From Demequina muriae (GTDB lineage: Bacteria > Actinomycetota > Actinomycetes > Actinomycetales > Demequinaceae), in NCBI RefSeq assembly GCF_030418295.1, contig NZ_JAUHQA010000001.1, forward strand, positions 744,001-808,000: a DNA stretch of 64,000 nucleotides, written 5' to 3'. Below the pieces are notes generated by a model. The model made no database searches and was not told where the DNA came from. It worked only from the letters and a program-made list of their open reading frames with translations. This document shows, in pieces, positions 19,437-28,276 of this stretch (positions are counted from its first letter, which is position 1; each line of letters opens with the position of its first letter). The position numbers and the translations under genes are program-made.

Positions 19437-21944
19437 TCAGTCATCCTCATCGTCGTCACTCACGCACTCGATCGCGTCGTCCGGCTTGTACGTCCACGTG
19501 TCGGAGGTCTCCTCCACCACGTCGCCGTCGAGTTTGACGGTGCGCGTGTTCGTGATCGTGAAGCCCGGCTGACCAGGACCCTTGGCCTCGCAGTTGGCGC
19601 TGGTGACCTCCTTGACGCCCGGCTCCTTCACGTTGGACTTGGGGCTCGCCGACGTGGTGACCTCGAAGTGCTCGGTCGACCACACGTCGACGTGCAGCCG
19701 GCCGCCGTCGATGTAGCTGTTGAAGACTGCGGCGTAAGGAGTGTTGTTGCGGAACTCCACGTTGATCGAACCGGTGTAGATGGTCGACTCGCGCCCTGCC
19801 GGGTAGCGCGTGAACCACACGGAGTGCGGACGGTGATCGAGAATCTCGAATCCGGCGAAGTACCCGGCGTTGTACGCCGTGGTCGCCATCTGCGAGAGCC
19901 CGCCTCCCATGCCGTTCGTCAGGATGCCATTCACGATCACGTGGGCGGGCTGGTAGCCCTCCTCCTCGTTGATCGGCGACAGCACCTCGGTGAGGTCGAA
20001 GGTGTCACCTGGCTGGACGACCACACCTTCGACGTCCGCGGCCGCGACACGCAGGTTCTGCGTGCGGACGGGCTCGGCCGTGAGAGGCGTGTCGAAGGAG
20101 CTGACGATCTCGGTGAAGTCAGCCAGGCCCAGGTCCTCGGCACTCACCTCCGGGTCCGCAGCCGTGTACGGCAGGTCGGCGATCCGGCCCATGCTGCTCG
20201 CGGCCGCGACGACCGCGTCACCCAACGCCTCTCCATCGATCGTGATGCCGGGCGAGCCTTCGTCGATGACGATGTCGTGGCTGTCGTCGAACGAGACGGA
20301 CGCGTTCTCGCCCTCCGTCGTGAGGTCGGGGTTGGCCTCGATGATCTGTGCCGCGAGCGCGGTGCCGTCCACCACCAGCTCGAGGCCGCCCGGGCCTGCT
20401 TCGACGGTCGACGTGGCGGCGATGGTGGCGGGCTCGATCGTCGCCTCGGCGTCCTCGCCCACCAGCGTGATGGGTGCCGCGAACGTCTCGGTCTCGAGCT
20501 CGGCGGCGAAGGCCGCAGCATCCTCGTCGGTGATCGTGGGCGGCTCGGTCTGAGCGATCAGATCGATCGCCTGCGTCGACGGCCATGCCTGCGCCAGCCG
20601 CGTCGCCGACTCCTCCTGATCGATCGTGACGGATGGCCGGCCGGGAACGACCTCGACCGACCCCTCGGCGACCGTCACGCCGGCGTCCTGCGCGGGCCCG
20701 TCGAGCTGCACGGCCGCGCTCTCCAGGGCCTCGGCGAGAGCCTCCTCGTCGACATCGGTCACCGGCGTCAGCGGACCGCCTCCAGCGATATGCGCCCACA
20801 GTCGATCGGGCATCACCGTGAAGCCCGTGACCTGCGCGATGGTGCTGTCGACGTCGATCGACAGTCCTGCGTCCGAGGCGGGCAGCGCGAAGGACTCCTC
20901 GACTGCGCGCAGTTCCAGGTCCTCGCCCTCGAGCGCGACGGCGGCATCGCCGACTGCTCCGATCGCCTCGGTGTCGGACATGCCGCCGATCTGGATGCCG
21001 AGCACCTCGGTGCCCCGCGGCACCGTGGTCGACATCAGCGCCTGCGCGCCCACGTAAAGCACGGCGATGGCGACCAGCGTGAGCGGCAGGATCCACGCCG
21101 TCCGCCGTTTCTTGTTGCGCGTCACGTGTCCGCCGCCGTCCGTGGTGTCAGGGATGGGCTCGTCCTCCCATGGCGGCGTGGACGCTGCCCGGGACTCGTG
21201 GGCCGTCGTCGGGGCGTCGTCGTCCACAGGTCCCATCACGGCGGTGTCATCCACCGGCGCGTGCACGGCCGTCTGGTCGTCTTCCGCCACGGTGTCCGAC
21301 GGCCCGTGCGCAGGCGCGAACACTGATGCGCGCTCGGGCGCAGGGGCACGCTCGTCGCCGTCTCGGTCGGTCTCCTCGCCAGCAGGGTCACCGGCCGATG
21401 CGGGCTCGGGCTCCGAGTCCTCCTCCTCGCCCAGCGTCTCGTCGGTTCCCCCACGAGCCTCGTCGCCTTCGGCGGGTTCCCCTCCGGGTTCCTCGCCCGG
21501 CTCGAAGCGCGGCGCGTAGGCGTCGTCGCCGGCGTCTGCGGTCGCCGCCTCTCCTGCCGCCAGCCACACCGGGGCCTTCAGCTCGCTGGTGGGCACTCGC
21601 TCGACCACGGGGGCGTCGTCGGAGGCGGTGGCGTCATCGGAGGCGGTGGCGTCGTCAGACGCGGGGGCGTCGTCAGACGCGGTGGGGTCGCCGTCGTCAG
21701 GAGTGGCAGCGTCGTCGCGGTCCGGTGAGGCGGCCGCAGACGCGGGCATGTCGCCGGTCGTCGTCCGTTCGGTGGCGTCGGAGTCGTCCGCGAGCGTGGC
21801 GTCGGCCGGTGGCGTCGCCGACGCCGACCGAGCACCGGCGCCCTTCTCCGCGCGTCGCCTCAGCGAGCGGTGCGCGGCGGAGTTGCGCCGCCTGCGCGCC
21901 TGCTCCTCTGCCAACTTGCGTGCGTGGTCCTTACCGCGGGCCAT
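19437..21944 (-). CDS. large VanW-family wall-associated protein with acidic repeats
   Basis: 835 residues from the ATG at 21944 (MARGKDHARK); an in-frame GTG 6 bases earlier is possible. The basic N-terminus leads to ~250 residues of Ala/Asp/Ser/Glu-rich low-complexity sequence. A membrane helix near residue 290 (TAWILPLTLVAIAVLYVGAQAL) follows. Outside are YoaR-like peptidoglycan-binding repeats and a VanW domain (VVQPGDTFDLTEVLSPINEE, then GGGLSQMATTAYNAGYFAGF). A final G5/SH3-like part ends in an acidic tail. VanW proteins occur in glycopeptide resistance clusters but have no settled activity. The gene overlaps the small membrane-protein gene upstream by 14 bases. Confidence 0.85.
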   Translation of the reverse strand: MARGKDHARKLAEEQARRRRNSAAHRSLRRRAEKGAGARSASATPPADATLADDSDATERTTTGDMPASAAASPDRDDAATPDDGDPTASDDAPASDDATASDDATASDDAPVVERVPTSELKAPVWLAAGEAATADAGDDAYAPRFEPGEEPGGEPAEGDEARGGTDETLGEEEDSEPEPASAGDPAGEETDRDGDERAPAPERASVFAPAHGPSDTVAEDDQTAVHAPVDDTAVMGPVDDDAPTTAHESRAASTPPWEDEPIPDTTDGGGHVTRNKKRRTAWILPLTLVAIAVLYVGAQALMSTTVPRGTEVLGIQIGGMSDTEAIGAVGDAAVALEGEDLELRAVEESFALPASDAGLSIDVDSTIAQVTGFTVMPDRLWAHIAGGGPLTPVTDVDEEALAEALESAAVQLDGPAQDAGVTVAEGSVEVVPGRPSVTIDQEESATRLAQAWPSTQAIDLIAQTEPPTITDEDAAAFAAELETETFAAPITLVGEDAEATIEPATIAATSTVEAGPGGLELVVDGTALAAQIIEANPDLTTEGENASVSFDDSHDIVIDEGSPGITIDGEALGDAVVAAASSMGRIADLPYTAADPEVSAEDLGLADFTEIVSSFDTPLTAEPVRTQNLRVAAADVEGVVVQPGDTFDLTEVLSPINEEEGYQPAHVIVNGILTNGMGGGLSQMATTAYNAGYFAGFEILDHRPHSVWFTRYPAGRESTIYTGSINVEFRNNTPYAAVFNSYIDGGRLHVDVWSTEHFEVTTSASPKSNVKEPGVKEVTSANCEAKGPGQPGFTITNTRTVKLDGDVVEETSDTWTYKPDDAIECVSDDDEDD
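21611..21684. repeat. 18-bp tandem coding repeats
   Basis: About four imperfect 18-bp units (GCGTCRTCRGASGCGGKGG-like on the plus strand) encode Thr-Ala-Ser-Asp-Asp-Ala units in the cytoplasmic stretch of the VanW protein. Copy number may vary between strains. Confidence 0.8.
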
Positions 21945-22281
21945 GCGCACCCACCAGCAGTCTCGACGGCATCACCGAGGCGGCCACGATCGCGATCGCG
22001 CCCCCCGCAAGCCATCCGACACCGAGTGCATCCTGAACGATCAACACGGAACCCCCCGGTCCTTCCAGCGCCCACACGAACGTCATGGTCATCCACGCGC
22101 CCGCGTACAGGCCGAGTCCAGCCCATCCCAGCCACGTGCGTGCGAAGACTGCCCCCAGCGCCACCATCAGCACGCACAGCACCACGCCGAACGGCGGGAA
22201 GCCACGGTGGGCCACCGCGCCCACGCTCGCGGTGATGATGCCGCCGACGAGCAGCACCACGAACCCCAGGACATCCTTCAT
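21931..22281 (-). CDS. small four-helix membrane protein (DUF6113-like)
   Basis: 116 residues from the ATG at 22281; TATCCT ends 7 bases before it, which supports this start over longer readings. Four hydrophobic segments fill nearly the whole protein (DVLGFVVLLVGGIITASVGA, GVVLCVLMVALGAVFA, GLGLYAGAWMTMTFVWAL, GWLAGGAIAIVAASVM). Similar short proteins lie near typA and mshB in other actinobacteria. Function unknown. Its end overlaps the VanW gene, suggesting one transcript. Confidence 0.72.
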   Translation of the reverse strand: MKDVLGFVVLLVGGIITASVGAVAHRGFPPFGVVLCVLMVALGAVFARTWLGWAGLGLYAGAWMTMTFVWALEGPGGSVLIVQDALGVGWLAGGAIAIVAASVMPSRLLVGAHGPR

Positions 22282-22412
22282 GCGTCCCAGGATAGGTGGT
22301 CGCCATGACATGACCAGGGCACCTGGGACAGACGTGACGAATCCGATACCCAGTCTCCCGCGCATCGGCCGCATGTCACGCCGGGCCAGGGCGCCGTGGC
22401 GCCCGGTCCGAC

Positions 22413-24314
22413 CTACCCGTCGAGCCGCTTGGCGCGCGACGTCGCGCGAGCGCGCTCCGTCTGGTCCAGAATCACCTTGCGGATGCGGACGTTGTCGGGA
22501 GTGACCTCGACGCACTCGTCCTCGCCTGCGAACTCGAGCGACTCCTCGAGCGTCAGGACGCGCGGAGGCGACAGGCGCTCGAGCTCATCACCGGTCGCGG
22601 ACCGGATGTTGTTGAGCTTCTTCTCCTTGGTGATGTTCACGTCCATGTCCTCACCACGGGAGTTCTCGCCGACGACCATGCCTTCGTAGACCTCTTCGGT
22701 GGGCTTGACGAAGAACGTGCCACGGTTCTGCAGCAGCATCAGCGCGTTCGAGGTGACCACGCCGGTGCGGTCCGCGACGAGCGAGCCGTTGGTGCGGAAG
22801 TCGATCGCGCCGTTCCACGGTGCGTAGCCGTGAGCGATCGACGAGGCGATTCCGGTGCCGCGCGTCTCCGTGAGGAACGTCGAGCGGAATCCGATCAGGC
22901 CACGGGCGGGAACGATGAACTCCATGCGCACCCAGCCGGTGCCGTGGTTCGACATCGACTCCATGCGGCCCTTGCGCGCGGCGAGGAACTGCGTGACGGC
23001 GCCCAGGTGCTCCTCGGGCACGTCGATGGTCATGTGCTCCATCGGCTCGTGGACCTTGCCATCGACCTTCTTGGTGACGACCTGCGGCTTGCCCACGGTG
23101 AGCTCGAAGCCCTCCCGTCGCATCTGCTCGACGAGGATCGCGAGAGCGAGCTCGCCACGGCCCTGGACCTCCCAGGCATCCGGACGCTCGGTGGGGAGAA
23201 CGCGCAGCGACACGTTGCCGACGAGTTCTTTGTCGAGGCGGTCCTTGACCTGACGGGCGGTCACCTTGGCACCCTTGACGCGGCCGGACAGCGGCGACGT
23301 GTTGATGCCGATGGTCATCGAGATCGCGGGGTCGTCCACGGTGATCCGCGGCAGCGGACGCGGGTCGTCGAGGTCGGTCAGAGTCTCGCCGATGGTGATG
23401 TCAGCGATGCCTGCGACGGCGACGATGTCGCCCTGCTTGGCTGACTCGGCGGGGACGCGGTCGAGGCCCTTGGTCTCGAGCAGCTCGGTGATCTTCACGC
23501 TCGTGAGCGAGCCGTCGGCACGCGCCCACGCCACTGTCTGGCCCTTGCGCAGCGTGCCATTGAAGATGCGCAGCAGCGCGAGTCGGCCCAGGAAGGGCGA
23601 GGCGTCGAGGTTCGTGACGTGCGCCTGGAGCGGCGCGTCGTCCTCGTAGCTCGGCCCCGGGATGCGATCCATGATCGTGTGGAACAGCGGCTCGAGGTTG
23701 TCGGAGTCCGGCATTCCGCCGTCCTCGGGCTGGTTCAGTGAGGCACGCCCGGCCTTGGCGGAGGCGTAGACCACCGGGACCGAGAGGAGCGCGTCGATGT
23801 CCAGGTCGGGGACGTCGTCGTGCAGGTCGGAGGCCAGACCCAGCAGCAGGTCGTGGGTCTCCTCGACGACGGCGCTGATGCGCGCGTCGGGACGGTCGAC
23901 CTTGTTGACGACGATGATGACGGGCAGGTGGGCCGCGAGCGCCTTGCGCAGTACGAAGCGCGTCTGGGGCAGCGGGCCCTCGGACGCATCCACGAGCAGG
24001 ACGACGCCGTCGACCATGGACAGTCCCCGCTCGACCTCGCCGCCGAAGTCAGCGTGGCCAGGAGTGTCGATCACGTTGATGGTGACGCCGCCCGGCTCGG
24101 AGGCCTCGCCGAGGTAGCGGATCGCCGTGTTCTTCGCGAGGATCGTGATGCCCTTTTCGCGTTCGAGATCACCGGAGTCCATCGCGCGGTCTTCGACGTG
24201 AGCGTGGTCGCCATAGGCGCCACCCTGGACGAGCATGCCGTCAACAAGGGTGGTCTTGCCGTGGTCGACGTGGGCGACGATCGCGACATTGCGCAGGTCG
24301 GAGCGCACGGGCAT
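22413..24314 (-). CDS. typA: ribosome-associated translational GTPase TypA/BipA
   Basis: 633 residues, ATG with a GAAAAGAG-like site. GTP-binding motifs: IVAHVDHGKTTLVDGML (P-loop), the DTPGHADFGGEVERG switch and VNKVDRPDARI (NKxD). The EF-Tu-like domain II, EF-G domain III and V parts, and the TypA-specific C-terminus (SMSNHGTGWVRMEFIVPARG) follow. It binds ribosomes and helps assembly and growth under stress or cold. Its position upstream of the small membrane protein and VanW gene is part of the mycobacteria-like order. Confidence 0.96.
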   Translation of the reverse strand: MPVRSDLRNVAIVAHVDHGKTTLVDGMLVQGGAYGDHAHVEDRAMDSGDLEREKGITILAKNTAIRYLGEASEPGGVTINVIDTPGHADFGGEVERGLSMVDGVVLLVDASEGPLPQTRFVLRKALAAHLPVIIVVNKVDRPDARISAVVEETHDLLLGLASDLHDDVPDLDIDALLSVPVVYASAKAGRASLNQPEDGGMPDSDNLEPLFHTIMDRIPGPSYEDDAPLQAHVTNLDASPFLGRLALLRIFNGTLRKGQTVAWARADGSLTSVKITELLETKGLDRVPAESAKQGDIVAVAGIADITIGETLTDLDDPRPLPRITVDDPAISMTIGINTSPLSGRVKGAKVTARQVKDRLDKELVGNVSLRVLPTERPDAWEVQGRGELALAILVEQMRREGFELTVGKPQVVTKKVDGKVHEPMEHMTIDVPEEHLGAVTQFLAARKGRMESMSNHGTGWVRMEFIVPARGLIGFRSTFLTETRGTGIASSIAHGYAPWNGAIDFRTNGSLVADRTGVVTSNALMLLQNRGTFFVKPTEEVYEGMVVGENSRGEDMDVNITKEKKLNNIRSATGDELERLSPPRVLTLEESLEFAGEDECVEVTPDNVRIRKVILDQTERARATSRAKRLDG

Positions 24315-24494
24315 ACGGGGACTCTTTTCGTAGGAAGGGGTGGCGGCGCTCAGGCGCGCCGCCGGTCCAGTCTAGCGGCAGCCGGGAGGAAGGGCCGTTT
24401 GGGCGATTTGGGCGAATAAATCGGGGCACCCCTCACGTTGTCGAAAGGGCGAGGGCGCCCGCCTTCGCCGAAGGACACGTCCAGGAGGTACACC

Positions 24495-24977
24495 ATGACC
24501 ACCGCACAGAGCACGATCGACGTCAACGTTCCCCTCAGCACCGCGTACAACCAGTGGACCCAGTTCGAGTCCTTCCCGCACTTCATGTCGGGGGTCGAGT
24601 CCGTCACGCAGATCGACGACTCGCGCACTCACTGGGTGACGAAGATCGCCGGCGTGGAGCGTGAGTACGACGCCGAGATCACCGACCAGGTGGCCGACGA
24701 CCACATCGCGTGGCACAGCATCGGCGAGCTCAAGCAGGGCGGTCGGGTCGAGTTCAGGTCCGCGGGCCCCGAGGTCACGACCATCACTCTCACGCTGGAC
24801 TGGGACCCCGAGGGCTTCGTGGAGTCCGCCGGCGCGGCGCTGCAGGTCGACGACGCCATGGTGAAGGGCGACCTCAAGAACTTCAAGACGTTCATCGAGG
24901 AGCGCGGCGTCGAAGAAGGCGGCTTCCGCGGCGACATCCGCGGTGGCTCCGGCGCCACCGCCGATCCGCAGATCTAG
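24495..24977 (+). CDS. SRPBCC-fold (polyketide cyclase/dehydrase-like) protein
   Basis: 160 residues; AGGAGG is perfectly placed 7 bases before the ATG. The sequence begins TIDVNVPLSTAYNQWTQFESFPHFMSGV, the 'coenzyme Q-binding protein COQ10-like / cyclase' pattern of START/SRPBCC folds, which have a hydrophobic pocket. The C-terminus is Gly-rich and polar (GGFRGDIRGGSGATADPQI). The 180-base leader upstream contains CCTTC-GCC-GAAGG (24462-24474), a small hairpin just before the ribosome binding site. Ligand and role are unknown; in actinobacteria such proteins are common stress-type genes. Confidence 0.82.
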   Translation: MTTAQSTIDVNVPLSTAYNQWTQFESFPHFMSGVESVTQIDDSRTHWVTKIAGVEREYDAEITDQVADDHIAWHSIGELKQGGRVEFRSAGPEVTTITLTLDWDPEGFVESAGAALQVDDAMVKGDLKNFKTFIEERGVEEGGFRGDIRGGSGATADPQI

Positions 24978-25070
24978 TCCTCACCGCACAGCACTGACGG
25001 CGGGTCCCGCATCGGGGCCCGCCGTTCGCGTTCCCCGGGCGCTGCCGCACGCTCGTGCTTCACTGGAGGC

Positions 25071-25415
25071 ATGCCACTGCTCCACATCGCCCACCGCTCC
25101 GACTGGGAGGCCGCCGAGCGCAGCGGCTCCTACGAGATCTCCACACGCGGCCACGTGCTCTCGGACGTGGGGTTCATCCACGCCTCGCACCCTCACCAGG
25201 TCTCACGTGTGGCCGCGCACGTCCACGGAGACGACCCCGAGGACCTCGTGGTGCTGGTGATCGACCCCTCGGCGGTGCGCGCCGACGGAGTCGAGATCCG
25301 CGAGGAGGACGGCGGCGCCGGCGAGCTCTTTCCTCACATCTACGGCGCCATCAGACCCGCATGGGTGGTCGAGGCGCGGCCGGCGCGGTTCGAGGACGAG
25401 TCGTTCGCCTGGTAG
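25071..25415 (+). CDS. DUF952 family protein
   Basis: 114 residues, GGAGG directly before the ATG. The conserved GFIHASHPHQV and the terminal FPHIYGAIRPAWVVEARP are typical of DUF952, a small alpha/beta protein with conserved His residues. No function is established. It runs head-on into the methyltransferase gene nine bases away. Confidence 0.85.
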   Translation: MPLLHIAHRSDWEAAERSGSYEISTRGHVLSDVGFIHASHPHQVSRVAAHVHGDDPEDLVVLVIDPSAVRADGVEIREEDGGAGELFPHIYGAIRPAWVVEARPARFEDESFAW

Positions 25416-25424
25416 CGCGGGGCA

Positions 25425-26144
25425 CTACGGCCGATGCGCGCGAAAGGCGTGCGTGACATACGGCAGGGATACGACACCGGCACGGTCCGGGAGCCCCGCC
25501 AGCACGGCCTCGACGTCACGGTCGACCTGGGCCCGGTACGCGTCGTCGCCCACGATGTAGTGGCTTCGCGAGCGCGCCATCGCGCGCACGTCATCGGCGC
25601 TCATGCCGCGCGCCCACTCCCACGTCGCGTGCTCGAGGCCGGTCAGCGCCGCGCCGACGCGCGGCCCCGCTCCCTCGATGAGCTGCTCCGCTGCGGAGCC
25701 GCGCATCGCCTCTCCCAGCCTCGCGACCCATGGCTCGCGGCTGTCGCGGATGTTCCACACCAGCCCGAGGGTGCCCCCAGGTCGCAGGACTCGCGCGACC
25801 TCCGTCGACGCGGCGTCGACGTCGAACCAATGCCACGCCTGTCCCACCGCGACCGCGTCGACCGAGGCGTCAGGGAGAGGAATCGACTCCGCAGTCCCTA
25901 CCGCGGTAGCCACCTGAGGCAGCGCAGCTGCGAGCGTCTCGAGCATCGCCGGGTCGGGGTCGATCGCGACGACGTCGGGCGCAGCCTCCACCACCAGCGC
26001 CGTGAGCTTCCCGGTGCCGGCGCCCAGGTCGAGCACGCGCCGGGGCGACGACGGCAGCAGCCACGCCACCGCATCGGCGCTGTAGCCGGGCCGGCCGCGC
26101 TGGTAGTCCCCCGCTGCGGCGCCGAACGAGGTCGCATGAGTCAT
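25425..26144 (-). CDS. class I SAM-dependent methyltransferase
   Basis: 239 residues, ATG six bases after TAGGGT (leaderless-type start). The SAM-binding fold is plain: RVLDLGAGTGKLTALVVEAA (motif I), VVAIDPDPAMLETLAAALP (motif II) and GTAESIPLPDASVDAVAVGQAWHWFD. This layout matches the ubiE/Methyltransf_11 group with the WHWFD variant seen in small-molecule methylases. Substrate unknown. Convergent with the DUF952 gene. Confidence 0.87.
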   Translation of the reverse strand: MTHATSFGAAAGDYQRGRPGYSADAVAWLLPSSPRRVLDLGAGTGKLTALVVEAAPDVVAIDPDPAMLETLAAALPQVATAVGTAESIPLPDASVDAVAVGQAWHWFDVDAASTEVARVLRPGGTLGLVWNIRDSREPWVARLGEAMRGSAAEQLIEGAGPRVGAALTGLEHATWEWARGMSADDVRAMARSRSHYIVGDDAYRAQVDRDVEAVLAGLPDRAGVVSLPYVTHAFRAHRP

Positions 26145-26182
26145 GCGGCCACCCTAGGCGCCACCCCTCGCCTAACGAGGGA

Positions 26183-27181
26183 TCAGACCGGGACGGGCGC
26201 GGGCGGATCAGTGAGTGCGGGCTCCTCCACGATGGACTCGGCCACCGTCGCCGCCGGGCGCTCACCGAGCTTGACGACGATGACGCCGGCGAGGATCAGC
26301 AGCGCTCCGCCTGCCTGGATGGGAGCGGGGGCCTGGCCGAGCAGCAGCCACGCGAAGGCCGTGGCGGCCATCACCTCGGTGAGGGCCACGAACGACCCCA
26401 ACCGCGCGCCCAGCCGACGGGTGGCCGCGATGCCGGTGACATACGCGACCGCGGCCGTGATGACGCCCAGGGCGATCGCGATGCTCCACCAGGGGGCGTC
26501 GAACTGCACGAAGCTGACGGTGCCGGTCGAGAAGCGCATCGGCAGCACGCCGGTGACGCCGGCGGCGCCCAAGGCGACCAGGGCGACGAGCAGCCCGCCG
26601 GCCGCGAGGGTGATGGGCGGCAGCCCATTGCTCTCGTCCCCGCCGATGATGAAGTACACGGAGGCGCCGACCATGGCCGCGAGCGCCCACAGCACGCCGA
26701 CGATGGAGATCTGGCCGCCGCCGAACACGTTGAGCAGCAGCGCGAGCCCGAAGGCCGCGATCGCCGCGCCGCCTACCGTCAGCGGTGTCGGCCGGTGGCC
26801 ATGACGCAGCCACATCCACAGCACCACCGCGACCGGTGCGGTGTACTCGATGAGCAGGGCGACGCTGACGTCCAGGTAGCCGACCGCGAGGAAGTAGCAC
26901 AGTTGAGCGCCGGCTACGGCGAAGAGCCCGTACGCCACGATGACCTTCCACCCGCGGCGCACCAGGTGGCCCCGACCGCGCACGGCGATGATCGCGGGAA
27001 CCAGCAGCACTGCGGCCGCGATCGCGACGCGGACGAGCGTCGCTGCGCCAGCGGACCATCCCACGTCGAGAAGGCCACGGGCGAGTGAGCCGGACAAGCC
27101 GAACGACGCCGCGGAGACCATGGCGAACCCCAGCCCCGCAGTGAGGCGCTCGCGCGTCAGGTCATGAGTCATAGCGGTCAT
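26183..27181 (-). CDS. EamA/RhaT-family metabolite transporter
   Basis: 332 residues with ten hydrophobic segments in two five-helix halves, the EamA duplication (first half from FAMVSAASFGLSGSLARGLL, second from VGASVYFIIGGDESNG). Such proteins export or import amino acids, sugars or other small metabolites. The start is uncertain between 27181 and an ATG at 27172. A 12-bp inverted repeat overlaps both starts and TAGCGT (27195-27190) could be the -10. Divergent from a CGNR-type regulator gene, which may control it. Confidence 0.85.
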   Translation of the reverse strand: MTAMTHDLTRERLTAGLGFAMVSAASFGLSGSLARGLLDVGWSAGAATLVRVAIAAAVLLVPAIIAVRGRGHLVRRGWKVIVAYGLFAVAGAQLCYFLAVGYLDVSVALLIEYTAPVAVVLWMWLRHGHRPTPLTVGGAAIAAFGLALLLNVFGGGQISIVGVLWALAAMVGASVYFIIGGDESNGLPPITLAAGGLLVALVALGAAGVTGVLPMRFSTGTVSFVQFDAPWWSIAIALGVITAAVAYVTGIAATRRLGARLGSFVALTEVMAATAFAWLLLGQAPAPIQAGGALLILAGVIVVKLGERPAATVAESIVEEPALTDPPAPVPV

Positions 27182-27191
27182 GACTCATGAC
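27161..27191. promoter_or_regulatory. operator-like 12-bp inverted repeat in divergent promoter
   Basis: GTCATGAGTCAT (27161-27172) and ATGACTCATGAC (27180-27191) form an exact inverted repeat around a 7-base spacer. It covers the start codon and -10 of the EamA gene and the expected -35 of the regulator gene (GATAAT at 27206-27211, ATG at 27220). That position suits a repressor, most simply the divergent regulator itself. Confidence 0.65.
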
Positions 27192-27219
27192 GCTAGCGGC
27201 GGTTTGATAATGTGTCAAC

Positions 27220-27759
27220 ATGCCGTTCGCACATGACACGATCGAGGCCCTGGAGTCCGCGGCGTTCCTCGCGAACTCGGAGCTGGAACCCGACACCCTG
27301 GTGGCGGCGGAAGCGCTCGACGCCTTCCTCGTGGACTTCGGATACACGGGCCCGCCGGCGCGGCCAGGCGACCTCGAGCTGGTGCGCGGCATCCGGACTC
27401 GACTGCGCGCACTGTTCACCGCGAGCAGGGACGAGGCGGTCCCGCTGGTGAACGCGATCCTCGCGGAGCAGTCCGCACTCCCCCAACTGGTCCGGCACGG
27501 CGACGTCGACTGGCACATCCACGCGACCTCGGACGACCGCCCCCTGCACGAGCGCATCCTCGTGGAGACCGCGATGGCGATGATCGACGTGATCCGTGCC
27601 GACGAGATGAGCCGCTTCGGGCGCTGCGAGATGGAGGACTGCGACGGCATCGTCCTCGATCTGTCGCGCAACCGATCGCGCAAGTACTGCTCGGTGACGT
27701 GCACCAACCGTGCCGCCCAGGCCGCCTACCGTGCGCGACAGGCCGACGACGAGTCGTGA
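27220..27759 (+). CDS. CGNR zinc-finger / ABATE-domain transcriptional regulator
   Basis: 179 residues, apparently leaderless. The N-terminal ~120 residues are the alpha-helical 'ABATE' stress-binding domain. The C-terminal finger has Cys residues in RCEMEDCDG and the segment YCSVTCTNRAAQAAYRAR. The family motif is normally Cys-Gly-Asn-Arg; here Thr replaces Gly (CTNR). Members are one-component regulators next to the gene they control. Divergent from the EamA transporter and next to a strong inverted repeat, so it probably regulates that exporter. Confidence 0.83.
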   Translation: MPFAHDTIEALESAAFLANSELEPDTLVAAEALDAFLVDFGYTGPPARPGDLELVRGIRTRLRALFTASRDEAVPLVNAILAEQSALPQLVRHGDVDWHIHATSDDRPLHERILVETAMAMIDVIRADEMSRFGRCEMEDCDGIVLDLSRNRSRKYCSVTCTNRAAQAAYRARQADDES

Positions 27760-27772
27760 CCCACCTGGCTCG

Positions 27773-28276
27773 CTAGTCGGCCTCCTTGGCCCACCCCGTC
27801 ATGCGCGCGGCAGCCCGGCCGCGACGCGATCTCACTCCCTGCTCGAGGTGCAGCGCGGCGGCACGTGCGAGCCACGTGTTCAGCGACAGGCCTTCGGCCG
27901 CCGCCGCCGTCTCGGCTCGCTGCTTGAGCTCATCGGGGATGCGCAGCGTCGTGCGTGACGCGGGCTCCCCCGCAAGGCTCGCGACCTCCGCCTGAGCCTC
28001 CGCCACCGCGGTCGCGTCGTGCTCGAGTGCGGACGGCGGCGCCACGACGACGAAGTCGACGCCCTTGCCCCGCACGCGCAGCTCGACGCTCCCAGGCGCG
28101 AGCTCTCTCGAGATCTCCCCCGCGGCGTCGGCAAGCGCCTCCACGAGGACCAGACGCGTCGCGGGTTCCAGGGAGGACGCCAGCATCGCCGCCGCCTCGC
28201 GAACCTTCGGCGTGCCCGTGGCGGCAGCCTTGTCCAACTGCTGGGTCAACTGGTCTGAATAGCGCTCGATGTTCAT
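27773..28276 (-). CDS. ribbon-helix-helix (HicB-like) DNA-binding protein
   Basis: 167 residues. The C-terminus has a ribbon-helix-helix motif: RTTLRIPDELKQRAETAAAA, then EGLSLNTWLARAAALHLEQG, the antitoxin-like DNA-binding fold. The N-terminal ~110 residues are an unrecognised domain (RVRGKGVDFVVVAPPSALEH). Databases often name such proteins 'HicB family antitoxin', but no HicA-type toxin lies next to it, so it may act as a solo regulator. A perfect palindrome sits directly before its ATG, which suggests autoregulation. Convergent with the CGNR gene. Confidence 0.75.
   Translation of the reverse strand: MNIERYSDQLTQQLDKAAATGTPKVREAAAMLASSLEPATRLVLVEALADAAGEISRELAPGSVELRVRGKGVDFVVVAPPSALEHDATAVAEAQAEVASLAGEPASRTTLRIPDELKQRAETAAAAEGLSLNTWLARAAALHLEQGVRSRRGRAAARMTGWAKEAD

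Noticed and set aside
27773..28276. HicAB toxin-antitoxin pair
   Set aside because: Only the HicB-like protein is present; no small HicA-like frame lies on either side.
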